DNA of 64,000 nt. It comes from Collimonas arenae (lineage in GTDB: Bacteria; Pseudomonadota; Gammaproteobacteria; Burkholderiales; Burkholderiaceae_D). The stretch is taken from the NCBI RefSeq assembly GCF_001584165.1, contig NZ_CP013233.1, positions 1,674,001 through 1,738,000 of the forward strand. Direction: 5' to 3'. The notes under the pieces were generated by a model. The model was not told the origin of the DNA. It worked only from the letters and a program-made list of their open reading frames with translations, and did no database searches. Below, piece by piece: positions 41,406 to 50,639 of the stretch. Each line of letters begins with the position of its first letter. Positions within the stretch are counted from its first letter, which is position 1. Both the position numbers and the translations under genes were made by a program.

Positions 41406-42203
41406 ATGCGCAACAATGGTCCGATTGCATTGATATTCCATGCGCTGGTGGTGACGTTCGTGCTGGCGCCGCTGCTGGTGGTGTGCCTGGTCGCGTTTAC
41501 GCCGGAAGACACGCTGTCCTTGCCGACCCACGGCGTTTCGTTACGCTGGTTCAAAGCCATTTTCGAGCATCCCGACTTCGTGCAATCGTTCTACAACAGT
41601 CTGCTGCTGGCGCTGCTGTCCGCTACGCTCTCGCTGTGCGTGGCGCTGCCGGCAGGATTGGCGATCGGGCGCCTGAGCTTTGCCGGCCGCGATTTCCTGA
41701 ATGCCTTGTTCTTGTCGCCGCTGATCATTCCCACCTTGGTGCTAGGGGTGGCGCTGATGCGTCTGTTTGCCAGCATGGGCGTCAGCGGCTCGTTCGGCTG
41801 GCTGGTAGTGGCCCACGTAGTGGTGATCAGCCCCTACGTATTGCGGCTGGTGCTGGCTGCGGTGGTCGGCATGGATAAAAGCGCCGAGCAGGCAGCGCAG
41901 TCGCTCGGCGCCGGGCCCTGGACGGTATTCCGGCGCGTCACGTTGCCGATGATCTTGCCTGGCATTACCGGCGGCTGGCTGCTGGCGTTCATCAATAGTT
42001 TTGACGAGCTGACCATGTCGATTTTCGTGACCACGCCGGCTACCGTCACCTTGCCGGTGCGCATGTACATGTATGCCACCGAATCGATCGATCCGATGAT
42101 GGCCTCGGTGTCGGCATTGATGATCCTGATTACCGGCGCCGCGATGCTAATCCTAGATCGCGTCTACGGGCTGGACAAAGTATTGATCGGCCAGCAAGGA
42201 TGA
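41406..42203 (+). CDS. ABC transporter permease, PotC type
   Basis: A 265-aa permease with six predicted helices and an EAA loop (QAAQSLGAGPWTVFRRVTLP, about 165-184). It begins MRNNGPIALIFHALVV at ATG 41406, 17 bp after the partner permease. The long upstream open frame is a shadow of the previous gene. Its product pairs with the PotB-type protein. Confidence 0.92.
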   Translation: MRNNGPIALIFHALVVTFVLAPLLVVCLVAFTPEDTLSLPTHGVSLRWFKAIFEHPDFVQSFYNSLLLALLSATLSLCVALPAGLAIGRLSFAGRDFLNALFLSPLIIPTLVLGVALMRLFASMGVSGSFGWLVVAHVVVISPYVLRLVLAAVVGMDKSAEQAAQSLGAGPWTVFRRVTLPMILPGITGGWLLAFINSFDELTMSIFVTTPATVTLPVRMYMYATESIDPMMASVSALMILITGAAMLILDRVYGLDKVLIGQQG

Positions 42204-42207
42204 ATTC

Positions 42208-42528
42208 ATGCCGGCAACTGGAAACCAAGCAATGACTTTATTTACCAGAATCGTAGAGACACAACGGGTACCCGTCAGCTTCTCGCTGGATGGCCGCAGC
42301 GTCACTGCGTTGGCAGGCGACACCGTCCTGACCGCGGTGCTGACACAGGTGGACAGCTTGCGCATGTCTGAATTCAGCGGCAAGCCGCGCGCCGGATTTT
42401 GCCTGATCGGCGCTTGCCAGGATTGCTGGATGCGCACCGAAGACGGGCAGCCGCTGCGCGCTTGCAGCACTGAAATCCAGGCCGGCATGCGGTTGCTGAC
42501 CGAGGTTTCTGGAGCCTTGCATGAATGA
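42208..42528 (+). CDS. Small [2Fe-2S] subunit, HcnA/opine-oxidase type
   Basis: A 106-aa ferredoxin-like protein with four cysteines in the 2Fe-2S pattern C65-x4-C70-x2-C73 and C86 (GFCLIGACQDC, RACST). It matches the small subunit of HcnABC/opine-oxidase-type dehydrogenases, which pass electrons from a flavin to the respiratory chain. It lies 4 bp after the permease gene and overlaps the next gene by 8 bases. It may start at the internal ATG 42232 instead. Confidence 0.87.
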   Translation: MPATGNQAMTLFTRIVETQRVPVSFSLDGRSVTALAGDTVLTAVLTQVDSLRMSEFSGKPRAGFCLIGACQDCWMRTEDGQPLRACSTEIQAGMRLLTEVSGALHE

Positions 42529-43906
42529 GCCGCGGATCGTGATTGTCGGCGCCGGCCCGGCCGGTGTGCGTGCTGCCGAGGTGCTGGCGGCTGTCGGCTT
42601 GCGACCCGTGCTTGTCGATGAAAATCAGCGTGCCGGCGGCCAGATATATCGCCAGCCGCCTGCCGGCTTCGTGCGCTCGGCAAAACAGCTGTACGGTTTC
42701 GAATCGGCCAAGGCGGATGCGTTGCATCACACATTCAGCCAACTGCTTAGCCATATCGATTATCGGCCCGAGACCCTGGTGTGGAATTGCGACGGCCGTC
42801 AGCTGGACTTGCTTGATCGTGGCCAGCAGCGCTCCTTGCCCTATTCTCACCTGATGTTATGCACCGGCGCCATCGATCGGGTTTTGCCTTTCCCCGGCTG
42901 GCTTTTGCCCGGCGTGTATACCCTGGGTGCAGCCCAGGTTGCACTCAAAGCGCAGGGCTGCGTGATCGGCAGCCGTATCGTCATGGTTGGTTCCGGTCCC
43001 TTGCTTTACCTGCTTGCCTACCAATATGCGAAAGCCGGTGCCAGCATTGCCGCAGTGCTGGATACGTCTTCTTTTTCCGGCAAGCTGCAGGCGACAGCCG
43101 ATCTGCTTAAACAACCGCTCACCTTGGCCAAGGGCTTGTATTTTCTCGCGTGGCTGCGCTGTCATGGCGTCAAGGTGGTAGAGGGTGTAGATAAAATTGC
43201 TGTCTCGGGTGAGCAAAAAGTAAAAACCATTTCCTGGCATAAGAATGGCCGGGAACAAACGCTGGAGTGCGACGCGGTTGCTAGCGGTTTCGGCTTGCGC
43301 TCGGAAACGCAGCTGGCCGACCTGGCTGGCTGCGTGTTTGAATTCAACCAGCTCAATCAGCAATGGCTGCCGCAGCGCGACTTGGCCGGGCGCAGCAGCG
43401 TCAAAGGGGTATATCTTGCGGGTGACGGCGGCGGCATCGCTGGCGCCGACGCCGCTGAGCTGGCAGGAAAGCGCGCCGCCCTGGCTTTACTTGAAGATTT
43501 GGGAAAGACCATCGACCCGCGCGAGGGCCGGCGCCTTGATCGTGCATTGCAACGCATCCAGGGATTTCGGCGTGGACTGGAGCGTGCATTTCCCGCGCCT
43601 GTCGCATGGGCGCGTGAGTGCGCCGATGAGGAAATTATTTGCCGCTGCGAGGAAATCACAGCGGGCGAGTTGCGCCGTGTCGTAAACCATGCCGGCACGG
43701 TTGAAATGAACCGCCTGAAAGCACTGACCCGGGTTGGCATGGGGCGCTGCCAGGGGCGGGTTTGCAGTGCCGCGGCCGCTGAAATCCTGGCTTGCAGCGC
43801 TGGCAAATCGCTGACGGAAATCGGACGCCTGCGCGGGCAGCCGCCGATAAAACCATTTCCGGTGGTGGTCGGCGTGGCGCTGAGTTCGGCACGGGAAACC
43901 TCATGA
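42521..43906 (+). CDS. FAD/NAD(P)-binding oxidoreductase, HcnB-like
   Basis: A 461-aa flavoprotein: N-terminal dinucleotide motif GAGPAG (10-15), a second Rossmann segment (VMVGSGPLLYLLAYQYAKAG), an FAD-binding YLAGDGGGIAG near 300, and a C-terminal BFD-like [2Fe-2S] domain (CRCEEITAGEL ... GMGRCQGRVC, about 370-420). It is the A-type subunit of HcnABC/opine oxidases. It is coupled by overlaps to both the FeS subunit and the B-type subunit. Confidence 0.88.
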   Translation: MNEPRIVIVGAGPAGVRAAEVLAAVGLRPVLVDENQRAGGQIYRQPPAGFVRSAKQLYGFESAKADALHHTFSQLLSHIDYRPETLVWNCDGRQLDLLDRGQQRSLPYSHLMLCTGAIDRVLPFPGWLLPGVYTLGAAQVALKAQGCVIGSRIVMVGSGPLLYLLAYQYAKAGASIAAVLDTSSFSGKLQATADLLKQPLTLAKGLYFLAWLRCHGVKVVEGVDKIAVSGEQKVKTISWHKNGREQTLECDAVASGFGLRSETQLADLAGCVFEFNQLNQQWLPQRDLAGRSSVKGVYLAGDGGGIAGADAAELAGKRAALALLEDLGKTIDPREGRRLDRALQRIQGFRRGLERAFPAPVAWARECADEEIICRCEEITAGELRRVVNHAGTVEMNRLKALTRVGMGRCQGRVCSAAAAEILACSAGKSLTEIGRLRGQPPIKPFPVVVGVALSSARETS

Positions 43907-45024
43907 GCGAGCGGCTGACAGCTGACGTCGCCATCATCGGCGGCGGCCTGATGGGCTGCTCTGCGGCGCTGGCCTTGCGTCGCATGAACTTGTCGGTGGT
44001 GTTGCTGGAACAGGGCTGGTGTGGTGCGCAAGCCAGCGGCGTCAATTATGGCGGAGTGCGGCGCCAGGGGCGGCCCGTGGTGCAGTTGCCGTTGTCCCAG
44101 CGGGCTTATGCGATCTGGCAGCGTTTACCGCAGCTGATAGGCAGCGACTGCGAATATGCGATTTCCGGCCATCTGAAACTGGCGCGCAACGAGGCGGAGT
44201 TGGCGTCGCTAGAAGACTACCGCGGACAAGCCGACGGCTTCGGCCTGCAGCTTGAAATCCTCGGACGGGAAGCACTACGCCAGCGCTATCCCTGGCTCGG
44301 AGAGAATATTGCCGGCGGTTCCCTGTGCCCGGGCGATGGTCACGCCAATCCGCGGCTGGTGGCCGCAGCTTTTGCATTGGCGGCAAGGAATCACGGCGCC
44401 GATCTGCGCGAAGGGACGACAGTAGAAAGCGCCGTTTTCGACGGCAGGCAATTTACGGTTTGCGCTGCCGGCGGGCTGGAAGTCAAAGCGAAATTCCTGC
44501 TTAACTGCGCCGGTGCATGGGGCGCAAAATTTGCCGAGCAATTTGGCGAGCAGGTGCCGGAATATCCGATTTTTCCAAACATGTGGGTGACCGAACCGAT
44601 GCCGAAGTTGGTCGAGCCCAACGTCGGCATTGTCGGCGGCGGCTTTTATGTGCGCCAGGTGGCAAGAGGAAATTTCGTGCTGGGAGGCGGCCGTGGCACG
44701 GGGCAGTTGGCGATTGCATCGACGCGGCCGGACAGCGCTGCCATGTTTGCCTCGATGAGGATGGCCTGCGAATTCATTCCTGCATTGCGAAACGCACTGG
44801 TGATTCGCAGCTGGACCGGCGTCGAGGGTGCATTGCCGGATCATCAGCCGGTTCTCGGGCCGAGCGTGACGACGCCTGGCTTGTTTCATGCTTTTGGTTT
44901 TTCCGGTGGCGGCTTCCAGCTGGCACCTGCAGTGGGTGAAGTCTTGGCGGATCTAGTGGCCCATGGGGCGACGGCAACGCCTATCGAGGCTTTCAGCATC
45001 GGCAGATTCAACGCAGCAAGTTGA
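43903..45024 (+). CDS. FAD-dependent oxidoreductase, HcnC/DadA-like
   Basis: A 373-aa DAO-fold flavoenzyme: GGGLMG (13-18), an ERxxRxGxE-like stretch just after, GDGHANP around 140 and a C-terminal FGFSGGGFQLAPAVGE loop that closes the FAD site. This subunit oxidises a C-N bond of an amino or imino acid. With the HcnA- and HcnB-like subunits it forms a heterotrimer. It starts at the ATGA overlap at 43903. The substrate may be an opine, D-amino acid or N-alkylated amino acid taken up by the operon's transporter. Confidence 0.88.
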   Translation: MSERLTADVAIIGGGLMGCSAALALRRMNLSVVLLEQGWCGAQASGVNYGGVRRQGRPVVQLPLSQRAYAIWQRLPQLIGSDCEYAISGHLKLARNEAELASLEDYRGQADGFGLQLEILGREALRQRYPWLGENIAGGSLCPGDGHANPRLVAAAFALAARNHGADLREGTTVESAVFDGRQFTVCAAGGLEVKAKFLLNCAGAWGAKFAEQFGEQVPEYPIFPNMWVTEPMPKLVEPNVGIVGGGFYVRQVARGNFVLGGGRGTGQLAIASTRPDSAAMFASMRMACEFIPALRNALVIRSWTGVEGALPDHQPVLGPSVTTPGLFHAFGFSGGGFQLAPAVGEVLADLVAHGATATPIEAFSIGRFNAAS

Positions 45025-45112
45025 AAATACGTTGAAAACCAGCTGAAGCCGGTGCATCAGGAAATTATGTGGCAGGCATATCGGGGCGTTTATTCTTTGA
45101 GGAGGCGGGACC

Positions 45113-46159
45113 ATGAAATTCAAACAGATTCTCCTGGCGACAGGATTCATTTCTGCATTAGGCGTCGCGGCGACAAGCAACGCTGAGACGCGCACGCTGT
45201 ATGTCGGCATGAACGGCGGTAGCATGGAAAAGAATTACACCAGTTATATATTCCCAGAATTTGAAAAAGCCAATAACGTCAAGATCGTGGTGGTTCCCGG
45301 CACCTCTGCCGACATCATGGCCAAGATGTCGGCGCAAAAGGACAAGCCGCAAATGCACCTGGTGTTTCTCGACGACGGCGTCATGTACCGCGCGATCGGC
45401 ATGGGGCTGTGCCAGAAACTGAAAGACGCCCCCGTATTCAAGGAAATCTATCCATTCGCGCGCATGGCCAACGACCAGGCGGTGGGGATAGAGCTGGGCA
45501 CCGTCGGCATCGGATACAACAAGAAGATGTTCGATGAAAAAGGCTGGGCTGCGCCGACCTCCTGGATGGATTTCGCCGATCCGAAATACAAGGGGAAAGT
45601 GGTGTTCCAGTCGATCCAGAGCAGTACCTTCGGCCTGCACAGCTTCCTGATGTTCAACCGCCTGGTCGGCGGCACCGACAAGAATATCGAACCAGGTTTC
45701 CAAAAATGGGGCAGCACCGTCGGTCCCAACGTGCTTGAGTACCTGTCCAGCTCGGCGAAAATCTCGGAAATGGTGCAAACCGGCGAAACCGCCATTTTTC
45801 CACTGACGCCGACGGCAATCGCGAATCTGAAGGCCAAGGGTATTCCGGCGGAATTCGCCACGCCGAAAGAGGGAGGCGTCATGCTGATGGTCGGCGCTTG
45901 CGCCCTGAAAAACAATTCCGAGCCGGAGCTGTCGCAGAAACTGGTGGAATACCTGCTGAGCGCTGGTTCACAGGCCAAGGCGGTGGAGTATGCCAACGCC
46001 ATACCGATCAACAAGGGCGTCAAGATCCCGGAGTCGGTGCAGACAAAAATCGGCAACGTCGACAAGCTGATGAAAAACATCAACACGGTCGACTGGGAAG
46101 TCATCAACAAGGAACGCGCCGCCTGGAACGATCGCTGGGGCCGTTTGATCGAACGCTAG
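45113..46159 (+). CDS. ABC transporter substrate-binding protein, PotD type
   Basis: A 348-aa periplasmic binding protein with a signal peptide (residues 1-24, cleavage after SNA). The mature protein starts ETRTLYVGMNGG and has the PotD-like two-lobe pattern (VVVPGTSADIMAKMSAQ, VGIGYNKKMFDEKGWAAPTSW). GGAGGCGGG lies a few bases before the ATG. It feeds substrate to the three transporter genes at 39444-42203. The ligand may be an amine, opine or amino acid, not necessarily a polyamine. Confidence 0.9.
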   Translation: MKFKQILLATGFISALGVAATSNAETRTLYVGMNGGSMEKNYTSYIFPEFEKANNVKIVVVPGTSADIMAKMSAQKDKPQMHLVFLDDGVMYRAIGMGLCQKLKDAPVFKEIYPFARMANDQAVGIELGTVGIGYNKKMFDEKGWAAPTSWMDFADPKYKGKVVFQSIQSSTFGLHSFLMFNRLVGGTDKNIEPGFQKWGSTVGPNVLEYLSSSAKISEMVQTGETAIFPLTPTAIANLKAKGIPAEFATPKEGGVMLMVGACALKNNSEPELSQKLVEYLLSAGSQAKAVEYANAIPINKGVKIPESVQTKIGNVDKLMKNINTVDWEVINKERAAWNDRWGRLIER

Positions 46160-46177
46160 ATGCTAACTTGGCATTAA

Positions 46178-46629
46178 AATGCGTTATTTTACGTCAAACC
46201 GTTACAGCCAATTTCCTCGTGCCCCTCCCGCCGCATAACTTGAGAACTTGCCGTTTTGCGAACTGCGTTAAAAGCGCTATATCTAACGCGGTGGGCAGGC
46301 GTGGGGGACTGCGATTAGCGATATGAAGTCGTGGAGTAACTGCCGTGCTCATAGAGTGTCGCGATGACAACGTCTGCTGTGCCGTCAATGGTGATTGGCT
46401 TGTTTTAATCTCTTATTGCCAATCCCTATCGGCAAAATCAGTGGTAAGAATCATCCCTCACAACATTATCTTTAAGACTGTTTCTGTCGTTGCTCCGAAC
46501 TTTGCAAGATGAAACAACACGACAAGATTCTCGGCAAAGATGATGGATTTTTGAATGGTCTCAAGATCGGCATTGGGTGCGATCACAGGCATCATATCAA
46601 GAACAATGTCCCGCACTTCTTCGATGGAG
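46178..46629. repeat. Direct repeat, right copy (~450 bp)
   Basis: Second copy of the repeat at 36541-36990, same orientation. From GGGGGACTGCGATTAGCGAT onward the copies differ at only a few positions per 100 bp. It begins 19 bp after the binding-protein stop, directly at the operon's end. Confidence 0.85.
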
Positions 46630-46634
46630 GGCAT
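46458..46634 (-). pseudogene. Truncated copy of the repeat-borne small gene
   Basis: Encodes MPSIEEVRDIVLDMMPVI and the rest of the 75-aa protein of 36773-37000, but a TGA replaces a serine codon after residue 58 (KIML then stop). The downstream text (GMILTTDFADRDWQ) is still readable. The start codon context differs from the left copy. Confidence 0.6.
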
Positions 46635-46772
46635 TCACCGAATTTGCTGGGTAGGATGTGGGTAAATTATTGGTCAGGGGGATTTGTTCGGCATGTCGTC
46701 CCTGGCTGATCTAGCTTGTCCTACTGCAAGGGCACAATGCATGCAGATCCCTAAGGTTTTACGCAACTTATG

Positions 46773-47453
46773 TCACGTGCGCTGTACATGGGCAAGTGCT
46801 TCGTGCGTCCAGGCCTCAAACCACGCAAAGACTTTATTCACGTTGGAATAGCATCGTTCTCTAACATCATTCGTCAACTCGATTTTCGCTAATTCCGCAT
46901 GCTCCTGTCTTTGAGCATGCCCGGATTCGAGTGCAAGATGAAATTCACCGCAATAGCGCAGATCGGTGCCCGTTTCGTGTCGAATCATATTGGCAAGAGG
47001 GGTGGTGAGTCCAAACACTACGTTACCGGTTTCCTCAATCGCTTCGATCATGGCTAGTCGTTCGATACCGCTCATCTCTGATACTAGCGCGCTCAAACGA
47101 TACATGAGCATGCGGTTAGCCTGTGTTTCGTCGCTCCATAGTGCACGCAAACACTCCACGGTGGTAGTTGTTTGGTTGTACCCGAGCTTATCCAAATCTT
47201 CCAGAAACCAACGCCAATGGTGGTCGTCCTCATAGGTGTGGTCATTGACCTTTTTCTGATAAATATCAGCTGACGTTTCGTTGCGTAATATGAATTTATT
47301 CAAATCTGAAAACGCCATAATAAAAAAGGCGGTATGTGGCATAAAAGCCAGCCTCTCCTTGGCTGTTCGGCGAGAGTCACGCAAGAATTGGAATAGAGGG
47401 AGCTGAGAGAAGTCCTGTTTCTTGCGCATGACATGGGCTAAGAGCAACTTCAT
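46773..47453 (-). CDS. Heme-oxygenase/TenA-like helical protein, hypothetical
   Basis: A 226-aa, almost all-helical protein (starts MKLLLAHVMRKKQDF). It has DDHHWRWFLEDL near 75 and a late RHETGTDLRYCGEFHLALES then GHAQ segment. The spaced His/Glu residues and helical fold resemble the iron-binding heme-oxygenase-like superfamily (TenA, diiron redox enzymes). The start at 47453 is preceded by AGGAGGACA-type sequence; 47495 is possible but less likely. Monocistronic. Role unknown; a lipid or metabolite oxidase is a guess. Confidence 0.65.
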   Translation of the reverse strand: MKLLLAHVMRKKQDFSQLPLFQFLRDSRRTAKERLAFMPHTAFFIMAFSDLNKFILRNETSADIYQKKVNDHTYEDDHHWRWFLEDLDKLGYNQTTTTVECLRALWSDETQANRMLMYRLSALVSEMSGIERLAMIEAIEETGNVVFGLTTPLANMIRHETGTDLRYCGEFHLALESGHAQRQEHAELAKIELTNDVRERCYSNVNKVFAWFEAWTHEALAHVQRT

Positions 47454-47828
47454 TTTGTCCTCCTGTAAATGCATCCGACAGTCCCTCGTTGGCACCTATA
47501 AATAAAGTAGAAGGCATAACGGACAAATGCTAGCTATCACTTTTGTCAGTCTGTGAGGCGCATGGACTGGGACAAGTCCGTTAGCGCTTTTTGATTCAAG
47601 TCGGTCGTCTTTTATCCGCACGAGTGTCCCAGTTGTGTAGCGCAACGCAACGAACTTTCCTTCGCATCCCCTTCAATTTGCTCAATACCTACTGCAGTGC
47701 TGCTGCGCTTGCGACGGTGCAAGCTGCCTCCTAGAGGTGCGTGAACGAGTCTCTTTGGTGATACAGCGATCAAAATATGAGACAAAGCTGCCATTTCTTG
47801 TGGCATGAAATTCGCTTAAGTTAAATTT
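47454..47828. other. Intergenic stretch, no supported gene
   Basis: A minus-strand frame at 47612-47806 (64 codons, MPQEMAALSHILIAV...) has a protein-like start but no ribosome-binding site and no recognisable family. Nothing else stands out before the operator region at 47829. Confidence 0.4.
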
Positions 47829-47946
47829 ATCTCTTATATAAACCTGTAAACCATATATGAAACAAAAAGACGCTTTCTTTTTGTGGAATATCTGATATAT
47901 TTAATTCGCGTTGACCATATTTGGTTCAATGTTTTATATATGAGAC
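47829..47946. promoter_or_regulatory. Operator/promoter region before the MFS gene
   Basis: ATCTCTTATATA (47829-47840) and CATATATGAAAC (47852-47863) form an inverted pair with an 11-bp spacer. A second right-arm copy, TATATATGAGAC, lies at 47935-47946. Between them is GGAATATCTGATATATTTAA, itself dyad-symmetric. The same words recur at 49632-49769, so one regulator, presumably the IclR protein at 52084, binds both. Confidence 0.6.
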
Positions 47947-48043
47947 AAACGGTGGCTGTTCTGCATTGCCGAGCCGGCGATGCGTTCAAGGGCAGTCGCT
48001 GCGATGGGTACGGAGCTACCTACACCAACTAGCCAGAGGCATC

Positions 48044-48199
48044 ATGAACGAAACCGCATTTCGTAATGTCGGCAATAGCCTTGCCGATCCGCAGGCGTCC
48101 CGAGCGGGCGTCGCTGTTATTCATTGGGCTGGCACGCCAGGCCGCCGTCAACCGGACGTTATTGAAGGAAATCGTTCAATCAGCTGGAGGATTTCATGA
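48044..48199 (+). CDS. Possible 51-aa leader or small protein
   Basis: ATG 48044 with AGAGG 7 bp upstream opens a 51-codon frame (MNETAFRNVGNSLADPQ...) that ends by ATGA overlap with the MFS start. The ribosome-binding site and overlap suggest translational coupling, but composition is weak and no family is recognised. It may be a remnant of a lost gene. Confidence 0.3.
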   Translation: MNETAFRNVGNSLADPQASRAGVAVIHWAGTPGRRQPDVIEGNRSISWRIS

Positions 48200-49502
48200 A
48201 GTCCAATAACGGCCGCTGGTATGGCGTCATTACCCTGTTCGTGATTGTTGCCATCTCATATATAGACCGCATCAATATCTCGGTGCTGATCACCGATCCC
48301 GCATTCCTGGAGCACATCGGCATTGCCAAGGCAGATCGTGCCAGTCAGGGTTTCCTGGCCACTGCGTTCATGCTCGGCTACGGTATCTCTGCATTTATCT
48401 TTACGCCGTTTTGCGCTGCGCTGTTCGGTGTGCGCCGGAGCCTGATCTATGGGTTGGTCATGTGGGGTCTGGTGACATTTCTGACGCCGCATTTTCATGG
48501 CTACGGCGTTCTGGTGGCTTCGCGCATCTTGCTTGGTGTTGCGGAGGGGCCGCTGTTTTCCCTGGCGTCGTCTTATATCAAGGCGCATTTCGAAAGCCAT
48601 GAGAATGGCAAGCCCAACTCCTTTGTCAACATGGGGACAGGTCTGGGCTTGGCGCTCGGCTATCCGCTCATCGGTTACATGCTGGTCAGCTTTCATTGGG
48701 AAATATCGTTCTACCTGCTGGCACTGCTGAATGTCGCGTTGGGCATTCCACTGGTAGTGGCTTTCGTGCGCATGCCAAAAGTGGCGGCCTACATGAACCG
48801 GCCGGCCTCGGTTGGTGATGCAGTGACACGTGCCGGCGACATCATTCGAGGTGCCCTGAAAACCCGCAATCTGCTGTTGATCACTGTGCTGACCTCTGCT
48901 GCGCTGGCTTACCTGTGGGGCAGCAGCAACTGGTTGCCGGCGTATCTGAAAGATGCGCGCGGCTTCTCGATCAGGGAAATGGGCTGGCTGGCGTCCTTGC
49001 CGCAATATGCGCTGGTGCTGGCGGTACTACTTGGCGGAATCATTATCGACAGGGTTGAGCGGAAGCGGGTTCCATTCATCTTCATGGCGGCCAGTGTCGG
49101 CGTAGCTTTATCGGTACTGCTGGCAATCAATGTGGAAAATCCCTACATGGCCGCCTACAGCTTGATCGCGGCAAATTTCTTCTGGGGTTTGCTGAGCCCG
49201 GCGATTCCTAGCACGGTGCAATATTATTCGCGCCCCGAACATACGGCCAGCGCCTTCGGTGTCGTGAACGGTACGGGCAGTCTGGTCGCGGGCTTCATGC
49301 CGGCTGCGATGGGCTGGGTAATCAGTGCGGTGGCTGTTGGTTCGGGTGCTGGGGCAGGGCGGGCTCGGGATTCTTCGCTGGATTCACTTTATTGATCGGG
49401 ACGCAAGTGGTGGTTTTCGTCTGCGGATTGATCCTTTGGCTGCGCGAGCGGGCCGGTACCCAGCAGACTCTGCCCGAATCGTCTCGCGTCACGGCGCAAT
49501 GA
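48196..49502 (+). pseudogene. MFS transporter, frameshifted near its C terminus
   Basis: A major facilitator of the anion:cation symporter type: DRINISVL in helix 1, helix 2-3 loop with FGVRRSLIYGL, GVAEGPLFSLASSYI in helix 4 and a large central loop. About 385 residues are normal, then the frame goes astray (RARDSSLDSLY) at a G-rich tract, 49351-49370. A frame shift by one base restores GSGFFAGFTLLIGTQ, a final helix and a hydrophilic tail to 49502. Intact length would be about 434 aa. It may be real loss of the last helix or a sequencing indel. Role: probable import of the pathway's substrate. Confidence 0.8.
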
Positions 49503-49631
49503 CAGATGCGGTTGGTGTTGGAGCGGCAAGCGTGATCCGGCACTGGCCGCCGTCAGCAGCAAATGCGTTGCCCTCCCAGGGCCGTGTGAGGCGACACAAC
49601 TGGACTGTGCGCGGCAGTTTATTTTCTGCAA

Positions 49632-49769
49632 GTTTCATATATAAATCATCGACTTACATGAAAAGCAGAAAACAACAAAAAGCGGTAAAAAGCCCTATCT
49701 TTTTGCGAAATATCTGATATATTTCAACCCATAGGTTTCATATATAGATCATTGGTTTATATATGAAAC
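49632..49769. promoter_or_regulatory. Paired long inverted repeats before the SDR operon
   Basis: GTTTCATATATA (49735-49746) and TATATATGAAAC (49758-49769) are perfect inverted copies with an 11-bp spacer. A second site, GTTTCATATATA (49632-49643) with TACATGAAAA (49655-49664), has the same spacing. Between the sites lies GAAATATCTGATATATTTC, a near palindrome also found upstream of the MFS gene. This is a strong candidate IclR-type operator set. Confidence 0.7.
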
Positions 49770-49840
49770 AAATAAATTTCTTACCCGGTACAGCGTTTCC
49801 TTCGGCGAATGACAGAGCGCTGTGACAACAAGAGAGAGAC

Positions 49841-50605
49841 ATGACGCAAAGCACACAATTACTGGCGGGACGACGGATCTTGATTACTGGCGCCGCGCGC
49901 GGCCTGGGGCTTGCATTTGTCACTGCCGTCGCTGACGCGGGCGCTACTGTGGCAATGGCTGACATCCTGGAAGATAGTTTGCAGCAGGCAGTGGCCGATC
50001 TCCAGCGACGCGGTCTGAAAGTTGCGGGTTTTGCGCTCGACCTGGCCGATCCGAAATCGATCGAACAATGTGCGGCGCAGGCTATCGGCTGGCTCGGCGG
50101 GTTGGACGGGTTGGTTAACAACGCCGCCGTCACCAATTCCGGCGGCCGGACTTCAGAGCAACTGGAAATCGACATGTGGGACAAGGTGATGAACGTCAAC
50201 GTGCGCGGCACCTGGCTGATGACCAATGCTTGCCTGGCGGCGTTGCGTCAATCCGGCCGCGGCAGCATCGTCAACCTCTCGTCCGACACCCCGCTGTGGG
50301 GCGCGCCCAATCTGTTGGCGTATGTCGCCAGCAAAAGCGCGGTGATTGGCATGACGCGCTCATTGGCGCGCGAACTGGGTGGCGACAACATCACTGTCAA
50401 CGCGATAGCGCCTGGCTTGACGTTGGTTGAAGCGACCGAATACGTGCCGCAGACACGTCATCAGGTGTATCACGACCGGCGTGCGATCCAGCGCGACCAG
50501 TTGCCGGAAGACGTGTGTGGCGCTGTCATTTTTGCCTTATCCGACCTGTCCCGCTTTTTTACCGGACAAGTCATGGCCGTCAACGGCGGCTTTGTCATGA
50601 ACTAA
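49841..50605 (+). CDS. SDR-family oxidoreductase
   Basis: A 254-aa short-chain dehydrogenase: cofactor loop TGAARGLG (16-23), NNAAVTNSGG, catalytic Ser in NLSSD and YVASK with the Tyr and Lys of the active site, then a C-terminal FFTGQVMAVNGG. It is probably an NAD(P)-dependent alcohol/ketone oxidoreductase in the catabolic pathway. It is the first gene of the operon behind the paired operators. The cupin gene follows by 34 bp. Confidence 0.9.
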   Translation: MTQSTQLLAGRRILITGAARGLGLAFVTAVADAGATVAMADILEDSLQQAVADLQRRGLKVAGFALDLADPKSIEQCAAQAIGWLGGLDGLVNNAAVTNSGGRTSEQLEIDMWDKVMNVNVRGTWLMTNACLAALRQSGRGSIVNLSSDTPLWGAPNLLAYVASKSAVIGMTRSLARELGGDNITVNAIAPGLTLVEATEYVPQTRHQVYHDRRAIQRDQLPEDVCGAVIFALSDLSRFFTGQVMAVNGGFVMN

Positions 50606-50639
50606 CCCCCCATTTCTGGACGATAGCAAGGAGAGAACG

